From the NCBI GenBank assembly GCA_025266875.1, contig JALLLT010000008.1:868001-932000 (forward strand): a stretch of DNA of 64,000 bases. The letters are read 5' to 3'. This document shows, piece by piece, positions 36,461 through 49,138 of this stretch (position 1 is the first letter of the stretch; each line of letters starts with the position of its first letter). The notes beneath the pieces are model-generated. The model was not told the origin of the DNA. It saw only the letters and a program-made list of their open reading frames with translations, and made no database searches. The DNA is from Fennellomyces sp. T-0311. Taxonomy: Eukaryota > Mucoromycota > Mucoromycetes > Mucorales > Lichtheimiaceae. A program made the translations under genes and the position numbers.

Positions 36461-36759
36461 TAAATCATATTCTATCAAGTATTGATGTCAATCGCTGCAG
36501 AAACTAAGACTCGTGTTACAGAGGTTTAGAAGCATACTATTTCAAATCGTCAGAGATGGTGACTTATAACATACAGTTCCAAGTTCTGTATAAGCATAAA
36601 CGAGAAGTCCAACCAAAATCGTACGACGAATGTTTCAGCTGTATATTCAAATAAAGAATAAAATAAAACAAAGCAGTACATTTACAATTCTTATGCCATA
36701 TTAGTACATAGAAAATATTTTTCTATAACCTTAACGGCACATATGATCATGCTTCCCGG

Positions 36760-38304
36760 TTATTGATCTTTAATTCCAGCATTGAATACGCGATTTAGGA
36801 AGATCCGATTAAACCTTGAGCCATTTCCACGCGACATCACTTGGACATGGTTAGAGATACCATCGTTCCAGCCCGTATCGGTTCGATCCCATTCACGCGT
36901 ATTATAGCATGCCATTCCCATTGTAAAACCCCCTCTAGTCTCTACATGAAGGTCGAGATATCCATATTCCCAATGCTGGTCAAACTCGCGGTCGTCTAGG
37001 TCAAGCAATAGAAAGCTTGTGTATGCATGTAGCTAATCATTAAATAAATGAGCACGTAGCTGCATTATAGCGTAAGTAAATAGACATACGCAGGCAAAAA
37101 GTCTATCTGGTAAACATTAAGACATAAGTCAAATGTCCATTTCAGAAATGCATTGCAAAATACAGAAATGGGAGTCTTGAGAGGCGCGATGTACTCCTTA
37201 TACTCTTGGAAAGTGATAATATCATTCTCTGCGCCTAAGTTGCTGAAAAATGATTAGCAAGAGTAGGTCTACGTTACATGTATTAATTATACACCTTTTA
37301 CATTTTAGTGGATTTACAACAATGTGAACAGGGGCTTGCTTGCCTTGTTCGATATGGTCCAACCGTTTACAGTATCCTTTCAGGAGAAGCTGAAAACCTT
37401 TGGATGCTTCCAAAATAGTATCAGCCGCTTCAGGATCAGCGTAAAAGTTAAACTCACTCAACGGAGTGACATTTCCTGGACTATCCACAGCGCTAGCAAA
37501 AAAAAGGTGAAGTTATTGAATTACTTTAGTGTTTATTGCCAAGCTTCTTTTATCTCTCATACCTTCCCATAATTACAACACGTTTGACGCGACTAAATGT
37601 AACAGGATCCCGTTGAAATGCCAAAGCTACGTTAGTTAGTGGAGCAATCGCCAGGATGCTAACTGATAATGGTCACGCTTCCTGCAGCTGGAATAATATT
37701 TCGTCTGCAGCATCGCGATCGGTTGCTCTAAATGCACGGCAGTGATCTGTATCTTCTGACGGGCTGTGCACAAGCTGAGCCTCCCAATCGATAGGTGCAG
37801 TAAGTTCTCCCTATGCCCATACGAGTGTCACTTTTTAGTAAATCAGCTGGTTTTCGACATCACTGATTACCCTCTTACATTTTGATGAATTCCTCCTAGA
37901 CCGTCTATACCGTGAGCGTGGATGGCAGTTGTGACGTTTGATTTGGACAATGGCGTACCACCTGATTTTCAATGACTTTAGTAACTTGCTATCGTTTGTT
38001 GCTGCTGTATGACATACCTATTGCCAACACCGGTAAACGATCCAGGGGGAGCTTTGCCCCAAGCATTTTCCGTTCCTCTTGGAGGACGTTCAACAAAGTC
38101 ATAATATTCCGCTTAATATTGTCTAGCGGGGCGTTTCCAGGAGTCAAGGTAATGGCACGTACGTGTACCTTCGGTGATGAAAATAGGAAAAGTAGTGCAA
38201 GAGCATCATCAACGCCCTAGGATATTGTCAAACGTTGTAGATGATGTGAGCTTTTGTAAACTAACCGGATCGGCATCGACTATAACTGACTCTTGTTCAA
38301 CCGT
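36760..38304 (-). pseudogene. Inosine-uridine-type nucleoside hydrolase, inactivated
   Basis: Members of this family cleave the N-glycosidic bond of ribonucleosides, using a Ca2+ bound by an N-terminal Asp cluster. Minus-strand exons give VIVDADP-GVDDALALLFLF (canonical DxDPGxDDA), [78 protein letters not shown] and a C-terminal EYIAPLKTP region ending at GIKDQ. Lesions: the place of the start codon reads ACG at 38302-38304 directly after an in-frame stop, and the frame [17 protein letters not shown] around 37670 has an in-frame TGA with the remains of an SVTII motif in another frame, suggesting a short deletion. Introns and most residues are preserved, so loss is recent. Confidence 0.78.
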
Positions 38305-39740
38305 TTAATAAGGATAAGAAAACCAAATGGAGAGAAAAAGTTACGTTTATCGGGTGTATTATGTGCAATGTGTAGTTATATGCAAAAATAAAGCTGTAGT
38401 TAAACCTAATATAGAAAGCTTGCCAAATGTATAATTTTGCATAACCGGGGTACATCTCTTTTTGGAGACTCCTGGCACCCCTGTTGTTATTTTCCGTTCG
38501 TTGAAGTTTCTACAATGTCCTATAGTTTGAATGGTATATGTTTCATTAAGAAATATATAGCCCTGTATATGAATTAGTCACATAGGAGGTAGATGACAAA
38601 TTTGCATTACGTGCATCACTTCATGTCTCAGAAAATGAACTGGCTAGTGAGTTTAATAAAGTGATGCTTCGTCAGTAATTGCTCTGAAATTCACTGTTGA
38701 TGTGTCGAAGTGTTAATTCGGGTTATTGTTCAGCTAATTATGTAGCATGTTTCATAAATTAAAAGCATGCTGAAAGCTAAGACGCAATTCAAACGATATA
38801 AAGGCAAGCTATTTTGAAAAATGTAAAAGTAAAACGACATATCAAACAAAATGGACATCATTTAGACATAACGTTTGGCGGAGCTCATCCTTATCAACAC
38901 TCAGAACATCATTGTCAGCTTTCCTGCATCCTAAGGTGACATAACCAGTACTCTTGCATCAGTCATGCTAATAAATAGCACGTTAAACGTTTGACATGAG
39001 AAGGAAATGAATTAAAGCGTAGCAATTAGTATTTGCTTATCTATGAAATTTGCCAAGGCAGCAAAGTAACCTTTTGATACGCACAATCCTTGCTTGTCGT
39101 TTCTGCCATGGTATTGCTGGAGGAAAAGACAGGGCGAGCGCGAATTTTTGGATTCCAGCTAGATACAAGAATATATTCCGCAACACTCTGAAACACCTTC
39201 ACCTATCAGTATATCTATACATTCCTATCCTTCTTTTTCATCTGGTACAGCTGCTAACTGACCAGAAATAAAGAGGCTAGTGCCTGAGATACTACTACCA
39301 GTGAGCGAACTAGCATATGTTCATATGAAATGACGCCGTATAAGCGTTCCTGGCGGGGGCTTCGGGTGATATTTACTGGCAACAAAGTTAATGAAGTTGA
39401 CAAGAAGATGATTTCTTGCAAATAAAAGCAACCTTTGCACTGATTAACTTATAAGAGCAAAAATACCGTTTTTAAGCTACTCGAACTTGCTGTGCAGGAA
39501 AGGAATATGTTGGTACATATTTACGTATGACTCTCTCCTCATGGGACACTTCTAGCTGGAGAGATAAAGGACAAACATGGCTCCGGGACCAATAGCTTTG
39601 AAAGACCCGTGTAGCGTTATAGCCTCATGAGCGCGGATATCCTGTGATAAAAGTTGCATAATCCACAAGCGTGATTAATGCGAGTTTTCGCGTGTAATTT
39701 TGTACAGTTCATCCCTCACCTCCGCCAACACACACGCACA
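38305..39740. other. Intergenic region upstream of Ku70
   Basis: No supported gene in 1.4 kb. The part nearest 39740 is the presumed promoter of the Ku70 gene. A 73-codon frame at 39050-39271 has no domain features. Confidence 0.4.
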
Positions 39741-42490
39741 ATGTCACAATCGTTCCCTAGCCAATTCGAGGAAGACGATCCAACACTTACTGATGATCTT
39801 CAAGTAATCGTTTTTCAATCGAGCACAGTTGAGTTACTGACGATGGCCTTAGACGTTCTTCAACAGCCAGGATCGGATCTTGTTTCTGATTGACTGCGGA
39901 CAAGACATGTACCAAGCTGACGAGAATGGCAAGATTCCCAACAAAGTGGCTTTCGATTGCGCGACGTCTGTCTACCTCAACAAGGTGTTTAGCAGTGAAA
40001 CGGACGAGTCGGGCATTGTTCTGTTTGGCACGGTATGTGGTTTTTTTTAGGTTTCAAAGCAACTTGACATTGATATCCAGTGAATAGGCGAGTCAGAACA
40101 ATGTTGCGGGCCATGATCATGTGTATGTGCTTCAGGATTTGGATGTGCCGAGTGCTGCCAGGATCAAGGAAACAGAAGCCTTTGGATCAGGTACTTGTAC
40201 TGGAAACTGGTCCACGCAGCAGCTTGATTAATTTCGTTGTGATATGCAGACGGGCGGCGCGATGTCAAGTCCGAGTTTGGCGTGGCCACTGAGCCCTTTC
40301 CTCTTGGCAACGTCTTTTGGACGTGCATGGATCTTTTCGCCGAAAGCGTCCGAAAGAAGCGCGGCACTCGACGTATATTCTTGATCACTGACCAGGATAA
40401 TCCTCATGCTGATAACCCCAGTTTGCGGAGCGCCGCAATCCAGAGGGCAAAGGTTAGCATTTCATGGAATATACTTGCTGAACAGTGAGCTTAGGCATAT
40501 CGTATTGCAGGATCTGACCGAAGTTGGTATCCAAATCGAACTTTTTGGCTTGAACCGAGAGGGCCATTTCTTTGATGAGAGTCTTTTCTACAGCGTACGT
40601 CATGTGCTTGTTTCAAAAAAGATGTTTATGCCTATTAACCTTGCATGTTTCTTGACAGGAAATCCTCTCTGCTTATCGCCCAAAGGATAGCGACGATGAA
40701 ATAGAAGGCGGTGAGATCAGAGCTTCCAAGGGAATTTCCAATAACCTGGACGAGCTTCTCGAACGAGTGCGGCGCAGGCGAGCCAAGAAACGATCCGCTT
40801 TCCGCATCCCTCTGCGTCTGGCGGAAGGATTGGAAATCGGCGTTCGAGGGTAAAATTATGATGTCATTGTTGCGCGTCCGTTTGGCAGACTAACAAGCGG
40901 CCATAGCTACAACACCATCATTGAGCAAGGCAAAGGAAGCCACACATGGGTGTTTACTGGTGCTGAACAGTTCCAAGAAGTCGAGTCAACTACAACGTAC
41001 AAATGCGCGGTATATCAAAGCTGTTACCGTGTGCTTGTTGGTTACTGATAACGGTGAGCAGGATACAGAACAAATGCTTCTCCCTTCTGAAATCAAGTCG
41101 TACTGGCCTGTGGCTGGAGGTCAATCGGTGTTTAACAAGGATGAACGGACCAAAATCAGTGGTGGCAGCGATCCATGTAAGTCTGCGTAGTGGATGCGCT
41201 TGGCCCTCTGACTAATTGTTATCTCAGGTATCAAACTGCTCGGATTCATGGATCGAAAAGCACTCAAGGAATATCATACCATGGCGCATTCGGTGTTTAT
41301 CTACCCTGATGAATCGGTGAGTTGACGAAAACATGATGGGAACGCGTGGTTCTTTCCACTGATCGTCAAGACTAGGCGTACGAGGGCTCCACGCGTACGT
41401 TTGCGGCCTTGTTGGATAGCATGTTGGAGCAAAAGCGCATCGGCATTTGCGTGTTCACACCCAGATCGAATGGAAGCACTCTTATTGCTGCCATGATCCC
41501 CCAAGTAAGCAAAGTGCACAAAAACACGTAGCAACGGTATGGCATGCTAAACCATATGCAGAAAGAGTCCAAGGATGACAACGGGGTCCAGAAGCAGGCG
41601 CCAGGCATTTTCCTTATCAGACTGCCTTATGCCGACGATATACGTGACATGCCACCGGCAACGACGGCACGAGGTAAGGCGATATCAGGGCGATCTATTG
41701 GGGGTCAGGCTGACATAGAAACTGTGATACATAGCCACTGATGATCAGGTCGAGGCTGCCCACCGACTGTTGCGAAGTTTATATTTGGATAAACGCTATG
41801 ACCCGTCAGCTTACGAGAATCCATGTATGTTTTTTTATGCTGTGTGACAGGTTGGGCCCATCGCCGCTGATCAATTGATGCTTTACCTACACAGCTTTGC
41901 AGTTGCACTATGCTGTGCTACAATCCCTGGCTCTCGATAAGAAGGAGGAGGTTGAGGGCGTGGCCGACGAGACTCTGCCCAAGCCAGCAGTGATTAACGA
42001 GGTAATTGGGACAATGGATCGACAAGCATCGTACTGAGACATAGGGCTGCAGCGTATCAAAGACAGTGTGCCTGAACTGGAGGCTCTTTTAGCCGCGGAT
42101 CCGGACGCGGTGGACGGACCCAGTACTAGCCGAAAACGGAAGGTAAGAAGAAGCACGATTGGACCCTAGTTTGTGACACAAGATCAACATGATAATATTT
42201 GCCACGTTGATTCTGTATAGCAAGAGTCGGACGAATCAGCGCAGAAAAGAGTCCGACGAACAACGGCCATTGCTGGCTCCAAGTCCATCGAGGAGTGTTA
42301 CAAAGACGAGACACTGGATCATGTAGGTGTGCGCTGCCGAAAAAGGGTATGTGACTTGCTAAGCCCCTCTGATTAGTGCACGGTGCCGATGCTTAAGGAA
42401 TGGCTCAAGGCTCAAGGAGCGTATCCCAAGAGTCGGAAGGCAGACTTGATAGCTCAGGTGTGCGATATTCTGGATAAGAGACCCTCCTAG
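39741..42490 (+). CDS. KU70: Ku70, DNA-end-binding subunit for non-homologous end joining
   Basis: With Ku80 forms the ring that binds broken DNA ends in the nucleus; also acts at telomeres. Start ATG 39741 (MSQSFPSQFEEDDPTL). About a dozen exons with introns of 45-75 nt. N-terminal von Willebrand A-like domain: ILFLIDCGQDMYQ, TDESGIVLFGT, HVYVLQDLDVPSAARI, RRIFLITDQDNPHAD and IQIELFGL. Ku beta-barrel core: KKRSAFRIPLRLAEGLEIGV, LLPSEIKSYWPVAGGQSVF, CIKLLGFMDRKALKEYHTM, FAALLDSMLEQKRIGICVF, LIRLPYADDIRDMP. The Ku arm (HYAVLQSLALDKKEEVEG) follows, then a basic linker (SRKRK...QKRVRRT) and a C-terminal SAP DNA-binding domain (TVPMLKEWLKAQGAYPKS, KADLIAQVCDIL). All expected domains are present and I saw no break. 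Confidence 0.92.
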
Positions 42491-42613
42491 GACGGAGCTT
42501 ATGTAATGGTTTCATACAGAGTTTTTTACCGGCTCATCCGAAACATATAAATATCTGTGCTCTGTTGCTCCGAACTTCGCTGTTTCTTTTTTGTATTTCA
42601 TTTCCTTTTCTAT

Positions 42614-43960
42614 ATGCTCAGAGACGACGCCTCCATCGAGTTCCACATTGACCCGGCCTTTACTGGCATCATGCGTGGATTCGCTGACGATGAATCGGAG
42701 GGCTGCACTCTGACAGGCACCTGCGTGGTGCGTGTCCATCGCCCTATGAAAGTACGTCGTCTGGTTGTTTGGTTCGAAGGGCGAACCAAGGTGAATTTGC
42801 GCGGTACCGGTGCCATGGGAATTTCCTCGACGGAGCTGATGGAAGCTCGCTCGCTCTACTACAAGAGCCTGCAACATGTGGGTGGCGACGGGCATCTCCA
42901 ACCACTCGACGTTGGCACATACACATACCCGTTCTCGTTCGAATTGCCGGCAACGCTGCCCGCTAGTTTCCGAAGCAAGTACGGTGTGATTCGCTATCGC
43001 CTGCAATGCGCCATTTTCAGGCCCACTTTCTCATCGGACATCCATTCTTGTCGCGAGGTTACCTTGCGACGGTCGCTTATGGGAGATCACTTGACATCTG
43101 CCACAGCAGCTGATATGATGGATACAGTATCTGGTGTTAATCACGCGGAACAGATACATTACTCGGCAACGGCAACAAGTATGACTTATCGCGAAGGCGG
43201 TTTAGTCAAATTGAATCTCAACGTCCATCTGGGCCGTCCAGAAACGCAGTCAGTTCGATCAGTGACGTGTGGTTTGCGCGAAATCGCCCGTTATCGCACC
43301 ACAGGCGAACGTTCGTTGACTTGCCAATCATCAACCAAGACAGACGAAGTGTATCCGTTGGGTTGGAGTACCTTTTACCCTTCGCGATCGCCCGATTACT
43401 GTGCCGCTGATCCGCACGATTACAATGCGGTGTTTCGACTCTGCCCGAGAGTCAATGCGGACAATGAAACTCGGTTGCTCGATGTCAAACATGCCGTGAT
43501 TGTCAACATTATGGTCGAAGAACGTCACGAAGATAAGAAACTTACGCCACAGCAAATTGAACACGCCTTTTCGACAGCGGCTGCTGCCACCTCCAATACC
43601 GCGCCGACGCCCCCTGCTTCTCAACCAGCAACCCCTCCAGTACTCAGCCGCACGTCTTCCTCGTCTTCCATTTCCTCCATTTTCTCCTTGCGCCAAAGCG
43701 GAAGCAAGAGCAACGCCTCTTCACGGCGATCGTCCATCAGCGGCATTACGCCGTCCACACCCTCTCGCCGCGACCAACCTCACCTCACACTATGCACTTT
43801 GGAGATCCCGGTGCTGGTCACATCTCGCGAACATATCTGGGATGGGGCCATGCCGAGTCCACCAGCTTACAACACCGCAGAAGCGCCGCCCAGCTATTTC
43901 CAGACTCTGGAACAGCTTCCGGCTGTCCCGATCTATCCAGAAGCTCAAGCAGCATCGTAA
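42614..43960 (+). CDS. Alpha-arrestin (ART-like adaptor) with two PY motifs
   Basis: Single-exon protein of 448 residues. Arrestin N-like domain at about 5-150 (FHIDPAFTGIMRGFADDESE, VVRVHRPMKVRRLVVWFEGR, YTYPFSFELPATLPASF, GVIRYRLQC) and arrestin C-like domain at about 195-310. A Ser/Thr-rich tail contains an SRTSSSSSISSIFS stretch and ends with PPAY and PPSY, the motifs that bind WW domains of Rsp5/Nedd4 ubiquitin ligases. Such proteins direct ubiquitination and endocytosis of plasma-membrane transporters; the cargo here is unknown. The ATG at 42614 is the first in frame and leads straight into the arrestin fold; an upstream open stretch to 42557 lacks an ATG. Only 123 bp separate it from the Ku70 stop codon. 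Confidence 0.9.
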   Translation: MLRDDASIEFHIDPAFTGIMRGFADDESEGCTLTGTCVVRVHRPMKVRRLVVWFEGRTKVNLRGTGAMGISSTELMEARSLYYKSLQHVGGDGHLQPLDVGTYTYPFSFELPATLPASFRSKYGVIRYRLQCAIFRPTFSSDIHSCREVTLRRSLMGDHLTSATAADMMDTVSGVNHAEQIHYSATATSMTYREGGLVKLNLNVHLGRPETQSVRSVTCGLREIARYRTTGERSLTCQSSTKTDEVYPLGWSTFYPSRSPDYCAADPHDYNAVFRLCPRVNADNETRLLDVKHAVIVNIMVEERHEDKKLTPQQIEHAFSTAAAATSNTAPTPPASQPATPPVLSRTSSSSSISSIFSLRQSGSKSNASSRRSSISGITPSTPSRRDQPHLTLCTLEIPVLVTSREHIWDGAMPSPPAYNTAEAPPSYFQTLEQLPAVPIYPEAQAAS

Positions 43961-45506
43961 ATTCTATCATCCTTCCTTTTTGTGTACATATGCCTCCCTC
44001 ATACCATACCTACCACTCACCCATTTATCTCCTACTATCGTATTCATTCTCATATCTTACATTATGATTAATACATTATATTATACTGATTCTTCCCGTT
44101 ATTGTCTTTTTTTAAATTTTGACATCTCCCGCGTCTTCCCGCGATTTAATCTTGCACGTGCGCATCCTTAGCGCCCTGCATGCGTCCTGTGTGCCACCAC
44201 TGCAATTACTAATCGTGTGTCAAATCCTGTTTTATTTCTATTTAAGGCGTAACCGCAATGTAGTTTAAAAAAAGAAGCTCGATTTTAATATATCACGTCA
44301 TCGCAGAGATAGAGAGAACCTATCGATATTGTTGATAACACATATTTAATAGCTATTTGTGGTGGCGGTGATCGCTCATTTGCTTTCGGCAAATTGTTCA
44401 TGCAGTCCATCGTATCCCTCGACACGCACATTTCCGATACCGCTTATTTTAGAGTATTTTCTTTTTCCTTTATCAGGTTTCTTATTCTATAAAACACCCT
44501 TATCAAGCCAGTTAAACATTTCCTTGTTTGGAATCTCATTACGACATCCGGCCATTACCTTTTGTGGTCACTACTCACCTATTTCAACTTGTCGACTTTC
44601 TATCGACGTACCTGGCAATCTGCAAGAAAACAGTTTATATTTTTCTACTTTCTAACAATTGAGATAGATATTGTAATGCGACTGTCAATAGTACCTAACC
44701 ATACGAGTTTTTTGTATCCATGGAGCTAGGGCGGTCTATTGATATTGCTATCTGTACGCAACATAACACTTTTTATTATAGTTAAGCAAGTTTAGCTCAC
44801 CGGATTTACATGCGTTGCTTTTGCTTATCGGACAGAAAAGAATACCCTCGGGTATGACGCCTAAAGAATTCTCAGTCCATGTAAGCTACGCTCTCAAGCT
44901 CTTTGCCAGATCTACTGGTACGATGTAGCACATTGACTGTTGAAGATGCTTGAGATTTTCATTCGGTACAAGTTTATCCGCTAATTGGCATACATCATGA
45001 TATGAGGACATCTGAAAGCACCTATTAATCTGTATCACTCGCAAATTTGCTATACCTGCTATTGTAGCAAGTACGTATATCGTCTGTTATCTCCTTGCAT
45101 GTACTTATTGAAACTTCTTTTAGGGTTGATTATCGACTAAGCCTGAGTCATGCTTGAGAAGGTTGATAAGACCACCACATGACTAAAAGTTGGATACTTT
45201 GAAGACGTGAATCTGGTGCAGCTGGATCGCATAGCAAAAAAGTTGTCTGGGACGCGACTGCTGATATTCAAATGGACCGTTTCTAGCCAAGGACACTGCT
45301 GCTAAAATTTGGATATCCCGGTATCTTCTGATGATGGCATCTCGTCGAAAACGACGTGTAAATCATTCAGGTATAATCTCTTCTCTCTCTATAAATTAAA
45401 CGTACACTTATATACATTGGCAAGCTTTTGCAGTGGTTATACTTCTTATAAACTGCTATGTCCATGCTCACTGCTCCTACCCTTTTACACGCAACAATAG
45501 CCTATT
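43961..45506. other. Intergenic region, no supported gene
   Basis: 1.5 kb AT-rich DNA downstream of the arrestin gene. Open frames at 44359-44655 and 45309-45500 have no recognisable features. Poly-T and pyrimidine-rich tracts near 44040-44110 are compatible with the arrestin 3' end. Confidence 0.4.
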
Positions 45507-47560
45507 TTAATTTATTTCATTAATTTTGCGCTTGCGCGCTGCTGGTGGTGGTGCAAACGTGGTTAGTACGGGTGGTAGTGTGATTCTGTTCTCTCCTTCT
45601 TGGCTTCGATAGGCCTTCTTTGCCTTCAACTGTGGCTTTCCCTTTGGCTTGTTTTTGTAGCCCTCGAGAAGTGTATATGTACTTTTAACAATCAACTATA
45701 TTTTCTTATGTATGAGAGAATCCAAATTGGTCTTCGTAGCATAGTACATACCTTTGCTTGGAGGACAAGCGTTAACATAGGTACAACTTGTGACTACTGA
45801 TGATACTTTTAGGGGAATCTCGTACTCTTCGGTTTCTTGAACACGGCAGACATATCCACCAGGACAATCCATGAAGCTGGCTTTCATTTTTCGTGCTGTA
45901 CTTTTTGAGAATCGAGTGCATTATCTTAAGAAAGCTAAATAATACATACCAATGTAATGGAAGCAAACAATTCTCAGGTTGCGAATTACTGTTGCATCAT
46001 TGTCAGCTTCACTTGCCAGTCGATCCAGAAGATCTTTCATTGTTTTTGGGCTGTGGAGACAAGTCTCCACAATTTCTTTCTTCGTGGGAATAACGTCTGT
46101 TGACTTGCCCACTTCTGAACACCCAAATTCGAAGCCACTCCGCAAAAGCAATAGGTCGGGATGACTCACACTCTTCTTCTTATCGATACTGTCTTTACCA
46201 CTGATACTGCGATCACCATTTATATGCAAGGAGGAAGCAAGACAAGTACGGTCTCTTTAAAGCAGAATAGGTTAATAAATATATTAGTTCAAGGTACCAT
46301 GTCAGGCAGCTCAACTTTGAATTCCACCACCGAAGACTATAAATGAAAAGTGCAAAGCTTACCTTCCAGCAGTGGCTTCAGCGTTGTCAAAACAACAATC
46401 AAAGATTGACCAAAACGTTGATATCAGGTCGATTTCACTTGCGATTGGCATCAATTTACCAATCACATCATACTTATAGTAGGAACGGAGTTGTTCCAAC
46501 GATGATCGTACACAGTGTAGATCAAACTGTGTACGAAAATCATACGACCCAAATCCTTGAACGGTATCCGCGAGCAGGTCTAGAATTTCCCCATCGTCTA
46601 GACCATCTACGGCCAGTTTCTCCAGAGCCGAAAACCACTCCCCAACTTTGTCGTAGACATTGGGTAGCTCAAAGTTATTATTCATCACCACCTCGTCATA
46701 TTCCTCCTCGTTGAATCGTGACTTCCAAGCTGGGTCGTCGATATATAAGATAAAGGAATGGACGGGGCTGCAATTGTTAAGTATTATATCTATATATTAT
46801 AATCACTGAAGACACTTACTGTTCATTAGGAAGGGTGGCACCATAGTCGTACATTATATCCTCGACATAACGACCCGTTTTCAGCATCCATTTCTTTTTG
46901 TCGTGAAACTTTTGAAATCGATCTTCGTTTTCAACCCTTGCAGTTGCAGTCAGGGGGAAAGAATCGATTTTTGACGCCTATATGTAATAAGTAAGTGAGT
47001 CATATTTGCCAACTACAACGGTACATACAGCAGAGGTTGAGGAAGGTGTTGAGGTGCCGGTTCTAGAGTTGTTGCCGGTCGAAGACGATGCTTCGAAATG
47101 CGAAGGACTATCATCTATGTACTTTGTCAGAAATCCAAATCATTTATGAAAAGACAGTGTTCATCCATACTTGTGGGGCCTTCTGTAGCGATACGTCGCA
47201 AAATTGCAATCTCTAACTCACTAAGATTGACTTTTCTATGGGCCGTGTTCTATAATTAAACGTGAGATATCAGCGTTAAATTATATAAGTAGAGAAAAAT
47301 GAGAATGTACTTACAGGATCCACCCTCAGTTTTCTTAGAACGTCTCCGAAAGAGTTAGATCAGTAGGTATGAAGATCTTTGCAATCGGAAAGGCACGTGT
47401 TTTTCACGATAAAATCACGATTGTCGGTAATGAATTGATGAAAGGCGATGGGATCATCGCTTTCGATCTGTTCCTGTATGTATTTTTTAATAACGTCGGC
47501 CCAGCAAAATGTATACAAAGTTTGATCGCTTACGTCTCCATGGAATCACTGCCGTTTTAC
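45507..47560 (-). pseudogene. Multi-exon gene of unrecognised family, with in-frame stops
   Basis: Several minus-strand exons read continuously: WADVIKKYIQEQIESDDP and FIVKNTCLSDCKDLHTY, VNLSELEIAILRRIATEG, KKWMLKTGRYVEDIMYDYG, HPVHSFILYIDDPAWKS, WFSALEKLAVDGLDDGEIL, KSVSHPDLLLLRSGFEFG with CSEVGKS, TMKDLLDRLASEADND, and FMDCPGGYVCRVQETEEYEI, with GT-AG introns of 45-75 nt between them. I do not know the family. The PD...E-x-x-K arrangement in HPDLLLL...SEVGK faintly recalls PD-(D/E)xK nucleases, but the spacing is not canonical. An in-frame TGA after KDLHTY (about 47372), an in-frame TAG at 45696-45698 before STYTLLEGYKNKPKGK, and the lack of an ATG upstream of the first exon argue for a recently broken gene. 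Confidence 0.55.
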
Positions 47561-47679
47561 ATGAACAAATAAACGTTTGATAGCCAGACGATTAGAAGCT
47601 TGGATCGTTTGGTTTTAAAAAGCATTCGTTTTATTATGCATGCTTGGTGGCTAGTAAAGCAAAAATCGATTAGTTACTT

Positions 47680-48600
47680 TTTAAAAAAATGTTCGGAGGT
47701 TGGTTACAAACCTTGCATTAATTTTCAGTTTCAAGAGAACCATCATCTTCTTCAACAACTGCTCCAGAATGGGCAGCGTTTCGCTGATGCTCATCACCAT
47801 AATATTTGCGTTGAATGACCGTCTTTCTCCATAGAGATAAGAGGTCGTTCGAATACGCTGCAGCAAACAGGCGGTACAGTCGATGTGCGCTTCATACTGA
47901 CATTATCTTCTTCTTGGACATTGCGCTTTGCCTTTGACTGACCAGATGGTTGTATTCTCTTCAACTAGCTCAGCCCTGAAATAGTTGTACTCCTTATAAA
48001 CTGCAAAGGTACCAAACATTACCAACATTGGCTTATGCACAGTTTGGTTGACGACCGTGTCTGGGACATAATACGTCCGTCTGGGGTGATGGTCTAAGTA
48101 ACAGTACGACTTATCAAAATATACTTCCGGTTGGATAGGCCGCTCATTACGATTCAGATTGCTCAAGCGTCTTTCCAGATATGTCTTCCTGTGGTTGACG
48201 ATGGCTTCGCTATCATGAAGAAGGTGTTGTCTTTTTTTGACATCCTATAATGAAGTCCAGCAACCTTCAAATCCTCTTTTATAAGCGAGAGAGATGGCAC
48301 ATCAAATCCTTGATCCTCGAGGTGCATGCGGATACGCTTTGCTGCGACTGGCTGACCGGTCTTGGCGCATTCTACCATGAAATTTCGAATTTCATTGACA
48401 TACTCATTCGAGAGTACCTTCCGCAGGCGACCTAGCTACTTACTTTCATCTGGCAAATTCATGTCATTAGAAAGAGTAATAATTCTTCCTGCAGTCATGC
48501 CTCCAATGCCAAAGAGGTCCTGCAACACCTTGCGCGGGGAGTCGTCGATATTTGAAGTTTCCGAGTCTTCTGTGCTCATTTACGTATCGATGAGCGATAA
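47680..48600 (-). pseudogene. IS630/Tc1-like transposase relic
   Basis: From an ATG near 48574 (MSTEDSETSNIDDSPRKV) the minus strand reads a helix-turn-helix region (RKVLSNEYVNEIRNFMVE, AAKRIRMHLEDQGFDVPS, IKEDLKVAGLHYRMSKK), then RKTYLERRLSNLNRN and a DDE-start-like segment, PEVYFDKSYCYLDHHPRRTY, where IS630-type Mucorales transposases have D-E-S-[FY]-C. The glutamate following the first Asp is Lys here. Lesions are an in-frame TAG near 48437 and a one-base frame change in a seven-A run at about 48231-48237. The remainder of the catalytic domain is not readable; the open stretch 47681-47866 may be a distorted continuation. Confidence 0.55.
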
Positions 48601-49138
48601 TAAATGAAGTCCATTCATTTCTTGTAATGCGCGCTTGAGTGTGTCTTAGTTGGGTGATGCCATTGTATGCAACGAGGCGTGTCAAGGAACACAAAAATCG
48701 CAGTCTTGACGTAGAAAAATGACATCACGAGGAAGCTCTATTAATAGGCACTTTTTGCACCCAAAATTTGTATACAATGACTTAACTCGCCTAGTTGAGG
48801 TACGTACGCCATGCCAAGCAAAAAATATCGACCCACTGCAGTGAGAACTATGGAATTGGTTTGTCCAACAAGTTGAAGGGCAGCGCAATTGTGGCCTTCG
48901 CGGGATAAGCCATTCAATTACACCAGTGCTTCGGTTGCTATGATGTATATTGATTCAAAATAAATACTGGGTGTATATTAAAGTTCAATATTTGTTAACG
49001 ATACCTTAGTCCTTCCAGTTATATACATCGAGTCGATATCCGCTATGTATCCTTGCACCTTTCCCTTAAAAAGTTTGTGGAATTCATCACTATGGGTACC
49101 TGTTGCCATGACTCCAGCAAGTCAAATATCCTTTAAGC

